A stretch of DNA of 64,000 nucleotides from DASZFV01 sp036494575 (GTDB lineage Bacteria > Myxococcota_A > Polyangia > Fen-1088): contig DASXOE010000083.1 in the NCBI GenBank assembly GCA_036494575.1, positions 1 to 64,000 of the forward strand, given 5' to 3'. Made by a program: the position numbers and the translations under genes. Below are positions 47,686 to 57,634 of this stretch, one piece after another. The notes beneath the pieces are model-generated. The model had not been told where the DNA came from, did no database searches, and worked only from the letters and a program-made list of their open reading frames with translations. Numbering within the stretch: the first letter of the stretch is position 1; each line of letters starts with the position of its first letter.

Positions 47686-47725
47686 GGCGGTGGTCAGTCT
47701 AGCGCAATCGTGCTACCGATTTGTC

Positions 47726-48214
47726 ATGAACGCTGCCGCGAAGACCAGCTGCCAGATCATCGAAAAGACGCTCGGGAAGAGCCCGGCGTTCAAAAAGATC
47801 GACGAGGGTCTCTTCGTCGTCAAACAGGGTTCGTCGATCGTCATGATCAACGTCCTCGCGTGGAACGCCGACCGTGCCGTCGTCCGCTGCGTCGCACAGC
47901 TCGTCAAGGGCGTCACGATGGAGGTGCCGCTCGCGCTGCAGCTCCTCGAGATGAACGCGCTCATGCGCTTCGGAGCCTTCGCCTACGTCCCCGCGGGCGA
48001 CGTCGTCATCTTCTCGCACACGCTGCTGGGCGGCGAGACGCTCGACCCCGTGGAGCTCACGACGACGATTCGCGACGTCGCCATCATCGCGGACGAGTAC
48101 GACGACCGCATCGCGGCGCGCTACGGCGGCCAGACGATGCAGGATCTCCTCGAGGAGAGCGTCATCGATCACTTCCGCACGGCGCCGGGCAAGAAGGATC
48201 ACTTCAAGTCCTGA
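47726..48214 (+). CDS. YbjN-like / Tir-chaperone-fold protein
   Basis: 162 residues of small cytosolic protein resembling the YbjN/type III chaperone-like fold: an N-terminal helix TSCQIIEKTLGKSPAFKKI, then strands EGLFVVKQGSSIVMINVLAWN and AVVRCVAQLVKGVTMEVPL, a helix LQLLEMNALMRFGAFAYV, strand DVVIFSHTLLGGETLD, and a long helix ELTTTIRDVAIIADEYDDRIAARYGG. The pattern of alternating helix/strand and the hydrophobic LAL..L.MNALMRFGAF segment match the group. Function is unknown; such proteins may act as regulators or chaperones. The ATG at 47726 is 12 bases upstream-compatible with the following gene, whose GTG is 12 bases after its stop. Confidence 0.75.
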   Translation: MNAAAKTSCQIIEKTLGKSPAFKKIDEGLFVVKQGSSIVMINVLAWNADRAVVRCVAQLVKGVTMEVPLALQLLEMNALMRFGAFAYVPAGDVVIFSHTLLGGETLDPVELTTTIRDVAIIADEYDDRIAARYGGQTMQDLLEESVIDHFRTAPGKKDHFKS

Positions 48215-48226
48215 GCGGACGCGACC

Positions 48227-49450
<1,224 letters not shown>

Positions 49451-49466
49451 GCGGGGGGAGGGTCAG

Positions 49467-50495
49467 ATGCGCTCTATTTCCAAGGTTTCATCGGCAGCGG
49501 TGCTCGCGGGGCTGTTGGGTCTCGGATGCACGCCGTTCCTAGGACCGGTCCCGGATGGAGGTGCCGAACATCCCTTTGGTGATGGTGAGGCTGATATGTG
49601 GGAAAGCGGCTCGGGATCTGATCGAGCCGCCGATGAGCCGGAGGGCACTCCGGAGGTAGCAGGCGCTGTGGATATCCGGGACGCGGAGGTCGTCGGAGAC
49701 TCTCCCCGAGACGCGCAAACCGGGTCCGATGCGGACGGTTTCGGCGATGCGAATTCGGAACACAACGACTCGATGGACGGTTCAGCAAACGGACCGCCTT
49801 CCGAGAACCTTGCCCTTTGGCTCGCGGCGGATCGCGGAGTCGTCCTGGAGAACGGCTTGGTTGCGAGCTGGCGCGATCAGTCTGGACACGGCCTCGATGC
49901 GTATCAGGACGCGCCGACGGCGCGTCCTTCACTGCTGACGGCGGCGCTCGTCGGCCAGCCGGTCCTTAGATTTTCCAACAATGAGATACTGGGCTTGCCC
50001 GCCGGTTTCTCAGATTTGACCAAGGGCCTCGTCATCTTGGCTGTCGCCCGTGCTTCTTCAAATGCTGAGCTGATGCCGGAGCCGATCTTCGCCATCCTCA
50101 ATCTTTCTAGTCAGACGGTGACTAATGCCGGGCTGGACTTTCAGATCGATATCTCGAAAGCGGCCGATGCTTCAGGAATGCCAGAGTTCGATTATGGCGT
50201 CGGCGACGACTTCATTTCGTCAGGCTTGGAGCTCGATCGCTGGCAACTTCTGGAAGTGATTCAAGGCAGCGGCTCCCCGGGACAGCGGGTGGCTTGCGAG
50301 ACTCTCATCAACGGTAACCGCGCCGGCATGGGCCCGTGTTCAGTACCTCCGGTCACGTACAGGGACGCGAACTATCTGGGCGCGTCAGTCGGACTTCCTG
50401 CTGATCTCGCAGAAGTACTCATATACGACGCCGAAGACCCGTCAGTGACGAAGGACGCCGAGCTGTATCTCGAGCAGAAGTGGCGCCTGCAATGA
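49467..50495 (+). CDS. Lipoprotein with LamG/ConA-like C-terminal domain
   Basis: 342 residues. Signal with lipobox GLGCTPFL, then an acidic, Gly/Asp-rich linker of about 100 residues, then from about residue 115 a beta-sandwich-like domain: LALWLAADRGVVLENGLVAS, WRDQSGHGLDAYQ, LRFSNNEILGLPAGF, and near the end ADLAEVLIYDAEDPS, patterns of LamG/concanavalin-like domains that bind carbohydrates or anchor surface proteins. Codon use is less GC-biased than neighbours (ATA, TCT, AGA codons are frequent), which may mark recent transfer. GGGGGGAGGG before the ATG at 49467 is a strong Shine-Dalgarno. It ends in a perfect terminator. Confidence 0.82.
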   Translation: MRSISKVSSAAVLAGLLGLGCTPFLGPVPDGGAEHPFGDGEADMWESGSGSDRAADEPEGTPEVAGAVDIRDAEVVGDSPRDAQTGSDADGFGDANSEHNDSMDGSANGPPSENLALWLAADRGVVLENGLVASWRDQSGHGLDAYQDAPTARPSLLTAALVGQPVLRFSNNEILGLPAGFSDLTKGLVILAVARASSNAELMPEPIFAILNLSSQTVTNAGLDFQIDISKAADASGMPEFDYGVGDDFISSGLELDRWQLLEVIQGSGSPGQRVACETLINGNRAGMGPCSVPPVTYRDANYLGASVGLPADLAEVLIYDAEDPSVTKDAELYLEQKWRLQ

Positions 50496-50497
50496 AA

Positions 50498-50534
50498 ATG
50501 GCCGGCCGCAATCGAGCGGCCGGCCATCTTTTTT
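50498..50534. terminator. Perfect bidirectional intrinsic terminator
   Basis: A 12-pair perfect stem ATGGCCGGCCGC / GCGGCCGGCCAT (50498-50509 and 50516-50527) with the loop AATCGA, then CTTTTTT on the plus strand. On the opposite strand a run of four A bases at 50495-50498 gives a short T tract. It sits between two converging lipoprotein genes and should end both transcripts. Confidence 0.93.
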
Positions 50535-50558
50535 AGTCAGGGACTGTGACGTCGAGCG

Positions 50559-51299
50559 CTACCGACACGCGGCCTGATTGCAGAACCAACGGCCCGTGTT
50601 CCCGAATGGGGCGCACAGGCACTGCTCTTGACGGCGATTCGTGCAGGCATTCACGGCGCAGCGCTCGTTGAATGTCGTGCACGTCGTATTGCGGTTCATC
50701 ACGTTTGCAGGGCACATCGGAATTCCCGCGCCTGCGTCGGTCCCGCTGTCGACCCCAGCGTCCGCGCCGCCGCCATCGGTTCCGGCGTCGATGGTGTCAC
50801 AGGCTTCGCAGGCGATCTTGTTGTTGGGATCGCAGAAACAGAACTGCTCCTCGTTGCGCCGGCATGATCTGGTCATCGTGCAGGTGAAGTCCTGCGAACA
50901 GGTCCCACCAAGCACGCAAGGCGTCGGCGTCGCGTCAGTCCCGGTGTCCGTGCCGGAGTCGGCCTTCGCGCCGCCCGCGCCAGCGGTGCCGCCGTCGACC
51001 TTGGTGCCGCCCGCGCCGGCGGTGCCGCCGTCGGCCGTGGCGCCGCCCGAGCCAGCCGTGGAGCCGCCCGAGCCAGCGGTGGCGCCGCCCGAGCCGGCGG
51101 CCGCGTCGTCGCTGCTACCGGCTTGGCCCGAGGCGTCCGAAGTCGAACCGGCGTTGCCACCTGAGCCGGCCGCTCCGTCGTGGGAGCCACCGCTGCCGCC
51201 TTTGCCGCTGTTGGCCGGGCTGCTGCTGCCGCAGCCCCCGATCGCGGCGAGGATCACCGCGCACGAGAACGTCGAGAGCCAAGTAGTCGTCCGGGTCAT
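50559..51299 (-). CDS. Cysteine-rich lipoprotein with duplicated module
   Basis: 246 residues: signal with lipobox AAIGGCGSSS, then about 100 residues of repetitive Gly/Ala/Ser/Thr/Asp linker (AGSGGATAGSGGSTAGSGG and similar), then a Cys-rich region. The latter appears as two related copies: first CSQDFTCTMTRSCRRNEEQF, with FCFCDPNNKIACEAC following; second CTTFNERCAVNACTNRRQEQ followed by CLCAPFGNTGRWFC. The ATG at 51299 has GGAGG eight bases upstream. Function unknown; disulfide-rich surface lipoproteins of this style are common in myxobacteria. Its transcript should stop at the terminator at 50.5 kb. Confidence 0.82.
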   Translation of the reverse strand: MTRTTTWLSTFSCAVILAAIGGCGSSSPANSGKGGSGGSHDGAAGSGGNAGSTSDASGQAGSSDDAAAGSGGATAGSGGSTAGSGGATADGGTAGAGGTKVDGGTAGAGGAKADSGTDTGTDATPTPCVLGGTCSQDFTCTMTRSCRRNEEQFCFCDPNNKIACEACDTIDAGTDGGGADAGVDSGTDAGAGIPMCPANVMNRNTTCTTFNERCAVNACTNRRQEQCLCAPFGNTGRWFCNQAACR

Positions 51300-51435
51300 G
51301 GGGAGAGCCTCCAGGTTAGTTGGGAATAATTGCCGCTCTAGAGTACCCAGAATCTTGTATCCACCCAAGCAAAAGATTCGCGCGAAACCTCGGCGCCGAA
51401 AATAAGATTCGTGAATACAGCGGCTTATGTGGCTC

Positions 51436-52614
51436 TCAGCGGCACCCCGTGACCAGGGTCACCTGCTGCGTGTTCTGGATGAGCGCGTGACAGTACGATC
51501 CGTGGACGGTCAACGTCAGGCTGCCGTCTTGGTCGAACGTCCAGCCATCGACGCCGTCCTGAGGGACGCGCATGCCATCGAATCGAAGCTCGACGACGTT
51601 CGGGTCCGGCGGCGCCGAGCGGAGGTCGATCTTGCAAGCCTCCTCGGCGATCGTCTCGACGACCGCCTCGAGCGCGCCCGAGAGCTCCGTCGGCGTCCTC
51701 GCGAGGTGGTAAAGCGGTGTGCTTCCGGTGTCTATGCCGCCGTACGTCGCGAGCTGATCGAGGCAGGCGCTACCGACCGCCCCGTCGCCGATCCCGAACA
51801 CCCCCGTGTTGATGTTCGCGCGGCTCAGCTTCGTCACCTGCGTTTGGGCGTCGTCGCAGGAAGAGCTCGTCGAATCCGGGCCCGTGCCGCAGGTGGGATC
51901 GCCGCTCGTGAGGAGCAACACGTAACGGTGTCCCGGGTCGCCCGCCGAGAACAGCGCCGCGTAGGTGCTGTTGCACTTCGCGAGGGCGTCGGCGACCGGG
52001 CGCTGCGGCTGGTCGCAGCCGGGCCCGCCGTTGTCGCAGCCCGAGATGATCCGGTCGATGGCCTTCAGGTTGTCGGTGATCGGTTGCGCGACGTCTCCCG
52101 CGCAGCAGCCCTGACCGTTGCTGCACATCGACACGGCCGCCGGGAATTCTTCGTAGCCAAAGCGCACTCTCTTGTACTTCGAGATGAGCGCGCGGACCTG
52201 CTGATGGATCACGTCCAGCCGCGAACCCGAGCCGAACCACGACTGCATGCTCGCGGAGCGGTCGACGCTGAGGATGATGTCTGGGACGCGCAGCATGTTC
52301 GGGACGAACTGAATCTGCCCGCCGAAGCAAATCCCGATGCCGTCCACGCGACCGCCGTCGAAGTGAGAGCTGCCGGCGCCGCCACCGCCGCCGCTGTCGT
52401 TGCGCGCGTCGATGACTGGACCCGCTCCACCCGTGCCGGTCGCGTCCCCCGAGGCGCGATCCGAAGGATCGAGGACGACCGTCTGCCGACAGGCGCCCAG
52501 CGCGCCCAGGGTCGCGGTCGCGAGCGTGAGCACGGTGCCGAACGCCGAGCCCCGTCGAGTCGGCGTGAGCGTCGAGCGCGCGCAGGCGCGCTCAGAGGCG
52601 CGCCGCTCCCACAC
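51436..52614 (-). CDS. Lipoprotein with von Willebrand A domain
   Basis: About 392 residues. Starting at GTG 52614 it has an arginine-rich N-terminus and signal with lipobox ATLGALGACRQ, a Gly-rich spacer, and a VWA domain from about residue 115: metal site DIILSVDRSASM (DxSxS), GYEEFPAAVSMCSNGQGCC, CKIDLR and a threonine in LLTSGDPTCGTG. Cysteines are numerous. VWA lipoproteins mediate protein contacts, often in envelope complexes. The GTG lies 23 bases inside the 3' end of the FecR-type gene, suggesting coupling; a GTG at 52533 is an alternative. Operon: ECF sigma, FecR-like, this gene. Confidence 0.82.
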   Translation of the reverse strand: MWERRASERACARSTLTPTRRGSAFGTVLTLATATLGALGACRQTVVLDPSDRASGDATGTGGAGPVIDARNDSGGGGGAGSSHFDGGRVDGIGICFGGQIQFVPNMLRVPDIILSVDRSASMQSWFGSGSRLDVIHQQVRALISKYKRVRFGYEEFPAAVSMCSNGQGCCAGDVAQPITDNLKAIDRIISGCDNGGPGCDQPQRPVADALAKCNSTYAALFSAGDPGHRYVLLLTSGDPTCGTGPDSTSSSCDDAQTQVTKLSRANINTGVFGIGDGAVGSACLDQLATYGGIDTGSTPLYHLARTPTELSGALEAVVETIAEEACKIDLRSAPPDPNVVELRFDGMRVPQDGVDGWTFDQDGSLTLTVHGSYCHALIQNTQQVTLVTGCR

Positions 52615-53995
52615 CTTCGCCGCTCCCCAGCAACCGCTCCGCATCCACCCGGAATCGGCCGCTTGGCCAGCGACGCAGATAGGCCCTCGTCGCGTCTGGA
52701 CCGGTCGGATCGCCGAGCTGCATGAGGCACTCGGCGCGATGGAAGGTGGCCGGCTCCGCGGCCTCGCGCACGAGCGGCGACGAGAGCGCGATCTGATACG
52801 CGGTGACGGCACGCTTGTAGTCAGCGCGCGAGCGGTAGAGGTCTCCCGCGACCCGAGCTATCTCGGCGCGGCGCTCACTGTCGGGGTGATTGCGGATGAA
52901 GTCGTTGGCCTCGGCGAGCGCGCCCGGCGCGTCGCCGGCGTGGACGAGGGTCTCGATGATCGAGACGTCCGTCTCGACGCGCAGCACGCCGTCTGGGTGA
53001 TCGGACCGGTAGCGGCGCCACGCCGCCACCGCGTTGGCTGGCTGGCCCAGGCGGTCGCGCAGGATCTTCCCGACTTCGTAGGCGGCATTTTCGCCGGCCG
53101 CGCCGCCGCGCTGAACGAGCCCGCGGTAAAGACCGAGCGCGCGCGTCGTGTCTCCCGAGGCGAGCGCCGCGCGCGCGCTGGCCTCGACGTCGGCGTCGGC
53201 GGACGTCGCCGTGCCTGGTCTCGTGAGCGCGAGGGCGCGCGCGTGCGAATTCGTCCGCGCCGCCGCGTCGGCCGACGGCAGGTCGGGGCTGGCCCACGTC
53301 TCGCCGGTCGCGAGGCGCGCCAGGCGTGCGTGGTCCCAAACCTCGACGATGCCGTCCTGGTCGTCGACGTACACGCGGCGGGCGCCGTCCATTCGCAGCT
53401 TGAAGCGCGTGCCGAGAACGACGACGCGGTAGGGACCCGCGAGCACGACGAACGAATGACCCGCGGACGGGCGAGGAACCTTGAAGGCGACCTCGCCGCC
53501 GTCGACCTTGGTGCGACCGGCGCGATCGACGGTCATGACCGACGACGATTCCAGGCGCGCCTCGGCGCCGCCCACGAGCGTCAGCTCCAGGCGCTCGCCG
53601 GCGCCCGTGCGGATCGTGCCTTCGGCCGCGGGGAGGAGTCGCGTCTCGACCGCCGGCGCCGGCGTCGCGTGTGCGACGAACGTGGGGGCGAGCTGGTGGC
53701 GCGGCCACATCCAGGCCACGAACGCGAAGGCGAGCGCCGCGGTGCTGGCGACGCCGCCCGCGAACCACGGCCAACGCGGCATCCGGGTCGCGCGCACGCG
53801 CACCAGATCGGCCGTCGAGGTCTCTGCGTTCGCGTCGAGATCCGCCTCGGTGCTCAAAAAGGAAACGCGTGCCCACATGCGCCGCAGCGTCACGTCGTCA
53901 GCGACGCGCCCGCGGGCATCACCGAGGGCACTCTCGAGCTCGCGCGTCATGGCGTCGTCGCCCTCGCCCCGGGCCGGGTGGTTCGTCTCGCTCAT
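52592..53995 (-). CDS. FecR-domain membrane protein with TPR-like tail
   Basis: 467 residues, single-pass inner-membrane protein with the arrangement of a sigma regulator. Cytosolic N-terminus of about 65 residues, one helix (FAGGVASTAALAFAFVAWMW), then periplasmic FecR domain: GTIRTGAGERLELTLVGGAEARLESSS, GEVAFKV, HSFVVLAGPYRVVVLGTRFKLR and VYVDDQDGIVEVWDH. From about 300 on, helical TPR-like units such as DPTGPDATRAYLRRWPSGRF and AYEVGKILRDRLGQPANAVA. FecR-type proteins control ECF sigma factors; here it overlaps the sigma gene by four bases. This is the probable anti-sigma or activator of that factor. Confidence 0.87.
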   Translation of the reverse strand: MSETNHPARGEGDDAMTRELESALGDARGRVADDVTLRRMWARVSFLSTEADLDANAETSTADLVRVRATRMPRWPWFAGGVASTAALAFAFVAWMWPRHQLAPTFVAHATPAPAVETRLLPAAEGTIRTGAGERLELTLVGGAEARLESSSVMTVDRAGRTKVDGGEVAFKVPRPSAGHSFVVLAGPYRVVVLGTRFKLRMDGARRVYVDDQDGIVEVWDHARLARLATGETWASPDLPSADAAARTNSHARALALTRPGTATSADADVEASARAALASGDTTRALGLYRGLVQRGGAAGENAAYEVGKILRDRLGQPANAVAAWRRYRSDHPDGVLRVETDVSIIETLVHAGDAPGALAEANDFIRNHPDSERRAEIARVAGDLYRSRADYKRAVTAYQIALSSPLVREAAEPATFHRAECLMQLGDPTGPDATRAYLRRWPSGRFRVDAERLLGSGEGVGAARL

Positions 53996-54585
53996 GACGA
54001 CCTCGCGGAGGTCTTGCGCGCCATCTCGGCGAGCTCCGAGCGCGCGTGGTGCAGGCGCGACCAGACCGTGTTCTCCGGGCAGCCCGCGATCTTCGCGATC
54101 TCGTCGACGGACAGCTCTTCGATCTCGAACAGCACGAGCACGAGGCGCTTCTTGGGTGACAGTCGTCGCAGCAGGCCGTCGAGGGCGGCGAGGCGGGCGC
54201 TGCGCTCAGACGGGTCCGGATCGGGAGGAGGCGGCGGCTCGCGCAGCAGCAGAGTCCCCAGCAGGGCGTGCATGCGGCGGCGGCGCATGGCGCGTCCTGC
54301 GCCACGGGCTGCGATGCGGTAGATCCAGGTGGACAGCCGCGCCGCGCCCCGGAACCGATCCAAGCTGCGGTACACGGCGACGAAGACGTCCTGGCACGCG
54401 TCCTCACGCTCCTCGGGCGGGACGCCGAACGCCGACAGGAAGCGGTACACCGTGGGCGCGTGCCGGTCGTGGAGCATGCGCCACGCGCCGTGGTCGCCGC
54501 GGCGGCAGCGCGCCACGAGCTCCGTGTCGGTGGGGACCGAGCTGCGCGGAACGACGGGGCGAATGAGGCTAGGCGTGTTGTTCAC
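53992..54585 (-). CDS. ECF-family sigma factor, FecR-linked
   Basis: 197 residues. Region 2: GAWRMLHDRHAPTVYRFLSAF, PEEREDACQDVFVAVYRSLDRF, LSTWIYRIAARGAGR; region 4: LLRRLSPKKRLVLVLFEIEE, then HTH LSVDEIAKIAGCPENTVWSRLHHARSEL. Regions are separated by a Pro-rich linker (REPPPPPDPDPSE). The start overlaps nothing; the stop overlaps the FecR gene by four bases. It should transcribe its own operon, including the VWA lipoprotein. The 42-base gap to the upstream gene is short, so the promoter likely lies partly within the outer-membrane-like gene. Confidence 0.92.
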   Translation of the reverse strand: MNNTPSLIRPVVPRSSVPTDTELVARCRRGDHGAWRMLHDRHAPTVYRFLSAFGVPPEEREDACQDVFVAVYRSLDRFRGAARLSTWIYRIAARGAGRAMRRRRMHALLGTLLLREPPPPPDPDPSERSARLAALDGLLRRLSPKKRLVLVLFEIEELSVDEIAKIAGCPENTVWSRLHHARSELAEMARKTSARSS

Positions 54586-54627
54586 GATACGCTCGAAGAG
54601 ATTAGTGGCGTGTCGACGGTTCGTTCG

Positions 54628-55623
54628 TCACCGAAAGGCCCAACCCAATTCTACGCCACCGTCGCCGTAGAAGCGTGGCGTTCCCCACACTTGGGCGCCG
54701 GTCGAGGTCTTGAAATCATAAGGAACCGCTAACGCGCCGCGCAAGAGGAGCCGCACATAGAGCCGGCCAGCCAATGAGACGGCATAACCCAAGGCCAGGT
54801 CGCCCGCGGGAGCGACGTGGGCGCCGCGGGCCATGCCGGCGCCGTCGGCCGATACGAGCAAAAGGTCAGCGTCGGCGCCAACACCGGGCTCGAGCCTTCC
54901 CGGCCCCGCAGCCAAGCTCAAGTAGACGCCCAGGCGGAACGGGAAGCGGCGCAGCGTCGCCGTCGCGCTCGACCAGCGCGCGTCCGCCGGCGGCGCGTAT
55001 CCGAGGCTGAGGCGGGCACCCGCGTGCGCGCCTTCGCGTGCGCTCTCGACGCCGATCGCGAGGTCACCGTCGTCATCGAAGCCTCCCACTTCGCCGCGGC
55101 GGGCGCTGCCGGACAGGCCGACGCGCCAGACGGCGTGCGCGCGCGGGGCGCTGGATGGCGCGACAGCAGCTCCCGTCGGCTGGAGCGTGACCGCCGGCGC
55201 CGGGGTGGGCGGGGGCTCGGGCGCGGGCGGCGGTAGGGACGGCGCCTCGTAGCCCACATCGTGAAGATAGCGATCGACGATGAGCGCGATCGTGTCGGCG
55301 AGCGCGGCACAGTCGGGCGCACGGCCACGCGGCGGCGCCGGCAGCGCTCGGTGCAGCACGGTCTCGCCGCGGCCGTCGACGAGGTCGACGCGCACCTCGC
55401 CTTCGGACGAGCTGCCGACGTCGAGGCGCAGCCCGCCCGCGAGCGAGAGCGGCGTCGCCGTCGGCGCGGGGGGAACGATCCCCGCGCCGAGCGCGTTCAG
55501 GGCCGCGCCGAGCTGCGCGGGCGATGGGCACTCCGACGCTGGCGTGTTGGCCGCCGTTGGCGCCGTCGCGGGCGCGGCCGCGCCGAGCGCGGAGAGGAGC
55601 ACGGTCGACAGGGCCGCGAGCAC
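54628..55623 (-). CDS. Exported beta-barrel-like protein, unknown family
   Basis: 331 residues, starting GTG 55623 (signal LAALSTVLLSALGAAAPATA). The N-terminal mature part has GGLRLDVGSSSEGEVRVDLV with a regular strand pattern; residues about 110-160 are Pro-rich (PPPAPEPPPTPAPAV); the C-terminal half is strongly alternating and ends FYGDGGVELGWAFR, like an outer-membrane barrel. I recognise no family. It lies on the same strand, 17 bases downstream of the class I/II aminotransferase and 42 bases upstream of the ECF gene, so it may be read with either. GTG start lacks a strong Shine-Dalgarno. Confidence 0.7.
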   Translation of the reverse strand: MLAALSTVLLSALGAAAPATAPTAANTPASECPSPAQLGAALNALGAGIVPPAPTATPLSLAGGLRLDVGSSSEGEVRVDLVDGRGETVLHRALPAPPRGRAPDCAALADTIALIVDRYLHDVGYEAPSLPPPAPEPPPTPAPAVTLQPTGAAVAPSSAPRAHAVWRVGLSGSARRGEVGGFDDDGDLAIGVESAREGAHAGARLSLGYAPPADARWSSATATLRRFPFRLGVYLSLAAGPGRLEPGVGADADLLLVSADGAGMARGAHVAPAGDLALGYAVSLAGRLYVRLLLRGALAVPYDFKTSTGAQVWGTPRFYGDGGVELGWAFR

Positions 55624-55640
55624 GGGCTCATTATCACCGA

Positions 55641-56840
55641 CTATGAGTCGCAGCGCGCGACGAGCCGCCGCGTGCCCTCCGCGAAGACCTCTGGGGACGG
55701 CAGAAGAGAGAGCACGAGGAACGTGCCGCCGCGCAGGTCGAAGAAGTAACCGGGGTGAACGAGGACGCCGTCGTCGGCGAGGAGCGCAGAGGCCCAGGCT
55801 TCGTCGCTGCGCGTGGCGGGGACACGCACGAGCGCGGACCAACCGCCCTCGCTGGGCAGCAGCGTGCAGCGCGACGATGCCGGCAGCGAGGCGCCCAGCT
55901 GGGCGCGATTCGAGGCGACGCGCGCCGCGATCGAGCGCCGCGCCTCGCGTCCAATCGCCAGGAGCCGCGTGGCGGCGGCCTGCACGGGCGCGCCGACGGA
56001 CAGATACGTGTCGGCTATCAACGTGAGGCGCGCCGTGGCTTCGTCGGCTTGCGCCGCGGGACCAGCCACTGCCATCCACCCGAGCTTGAGCTGCGGCAGA
56101 CCGCAGGCCTTCGAGAGCCCGCCGAGCGCGAACGTCAGCACCCGCTCGGTGAACGCGGGCTCGGCGGCGAGCGCGCGCACTTGCTCCGCGTCGTCCCCGG
56201 CCGCGTAGAGGGCAAAGACCTCGTCGGCGATCACGGCGAGGCCATGCGCGGTGCAGCGGGCCGCGAGCGCCGGCAGCTCGAAGCGCTTCAAGAACGACCC
56301 CGTGGGATTGTTCGGATTGACGACGATCAGCGCGCGCGCGCGGCCTCGGACCTGGGTGAGGGCTTCATCGACGCTCGCGAAGTCCACGTGCCAGGCGCCG
56401 TCGTAGGCGAGCCGGTAGGGCACGGGCGTCACGCCCTCGAGGCGCGCGAGGTACTCGAACAGCGGGTAGCTCGGCTCGGGGACGAGCACGGCGTCGCCCG
56501 GATCGCAGAGCAGCTTGAAGAGGAACGCGTACGATTCGCTCGAGCTCGCCGTGAGCAGCAGGCGGTCGGGCGAAAGGGGCGCACCCTCGGCCGCCAGCTC
56601 CGCGGCGACCGCGGCGCGCGCCGCGGGCTGCCCCGCGGGCGCCGGCTCATACTCACCACCAGCGCTCGACGCCAAGGCCTCGCTCACGAGCGGCCCGAGT
56701 TCGGAGAGCCCGACCTGCGTCGGGTTCGACACCGTCAGGTCGAGGATCTCCTCGCCGCGGGCGCGTCGCGCGCGTTCGAGCGCCGCGAGGGCATTTTCGG
56801 GGCGATCCCAGGGCAGGCGGCTCGAAAAATCGTGCGGCAC
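55641..56840 (-). CDS. Class I/II PLP-dependent aminotransferase
   Basis: 399 residues, fold type I. Features: EILDLTVSNPTQVGLSEL near the N-terminus, LLLTASSSESYAFLFKLLCD, LVPEPSYPLFEYLA, IVVNPNNPTGSFL, AVIADEVFALYA, the PLP lysine in GLSKACGLPQLKLGWM, and the late LVHPGYFFDLRGG. The subgroup looks like putative alanine/arogenate-type or methionine aminotransferases; the natural amino acid is unclear. ATG at 56840; divergent from the next hypothetical gene, about 94 bases apart. Confidence 0.88.
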   Translation of the reverse strand: MPHDFSSRLPWDRPENALAALERARRARGEEILDLTVSNPTQVGLSELGPLVSEALASSAGGEYEPAPAGQPAARAAVAAELAAEGAPLSPDRLLLTASSSESYAFLFKLLCDPGDAVLVPEPSYPLFEYLARLEGVTPVPYRLAYDGAWHVDFASVDEALTQVRGRARALIVVNPNNPTGSFLKRFELPALAARCTAHGLAVIADEVFALYAAGDDAEQVRALAAEPAFTERVLTFALGGLSKACGLPQLKLGWMAVAGPAAQADEATARLTLIADTYLSVGAPVQAAATRLLAIGREARRSIAARVASNRAQLGASLPASSRCTLLPSEGGWSALVRVPATRSDEAWASALLADDGVLVHPGYFFDLRGGTFLVLSLLPSPEVFAEGTRRLVARCDS

Positions 56841-56934
56841 GCGCTCAGCGTAGCGCGGCCGCGTTGGGACGGTGCGTCGAGAAGGTCCGACGGGCCTCGC
56901 GGTGGCCGCGTCAACCTTCTATGATTCCGCCACC

Positions 56935-57630
56935 ATGAGCCTGGACCTGCGCGATCTCCTCCGGGCGGAGATGCGCGCGCACCCCCGCGTCGCGCAACAA
57001 AAGCTCTTCGCCGGCGCCGCCGAGGCGGCGCGGATCGCTGCCGCGTTGCCGCCGCTCGTCCCGTTCGGAGGCGCCGACTACGCGAGCGGCGTTTGGATCG
57101 TCGACTGGGATCACCGTCTGCCGTCGCGACAGGCCGTGCTGCGTCTCTACGCTTGTTACTCGAGCGATCGCCGGCGGCAGTTCGACACGGCGTACGCGAC
57201 GCGCATCGCCGAGATGGCGAAGGAGGATCTCTTCCCCGAGTTCGACGTCTCCGATTTCATTGGGCTGCCGGCCGACGAAACTTACGAGGCGGACCTCGAT
57301 CTGAGCGGGAGCCCGGCGCGCATGCGGCTCGTGAGCGATTGGCGCCGCGAGATCCAGCCCTTGCCCGCGACGAGCGCCATCGAGATCGTGCGCGCCTCGG
57401 AGCCGTTTCGCGAGCTGCGCTCGCAGGCCAAGGTGCGCGCGCCCGGGCTCGGCGATCTCGAGCCCGCGGAGTGGTCGCCGCCGTGCGAGAGCGGCCACGT
57501 CCGCTGGGGCGTCGACGTCTGGTACCTGCTGACCTTCAATGGCATGGTGGGCGAGGGCCGCGCGTTCCTCGTCGATCTCGAGGAGAAGTGCGTCGTGCGC
57601 GAGCGCGACTTCCAGTTCCGCGCCGGCTAG
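56935..57630 (+). CDS. Conserved-looking protein of unknown function
   Basis: 231 residues, no recognised family. Soluble, no signal peptide: starts SLDLRDLLRAEMRAHP, followed by RVAQQKLFAGAAEAARIAAALPP. The middle contains VWIVDWDHRLPSRQAVLRLY and AEMAKEDLFPEFDVSDFIG; the end has VRWGVDVWYLLTFNGMVGEG and VRERDFQFRAG. Charged and aromatic composition, with normal codon bias, supports a real gene. ATG 56935 is chosen over an upstream start at 56872 because the family-like part begins there. It is followed by a hairpin and then the converging lipoprotein gene. Confidence 0.7.
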   Translation: MSLDLRDLLRAEMRAHPRVAQQKLFAGAAEAARIAAALPPLVPFGGADYASGVWIVDWDHRLPSRQAVLRLYACYSSDRRRQFDTAYATRIAEMAKEDLFPEFDVSDFIGLPADETYEADLDLSGSPARMRLVSDWRREIQPLPATSAIEIVRASEPFRELRSQAKVRAPGLGDLEPAEWSPPCESGHVRWGVDVWYLLTFNGMVGEGRAFLVDLEEKCVVRERDFQFRAG

Positions 57631-57634
57631 CGGT

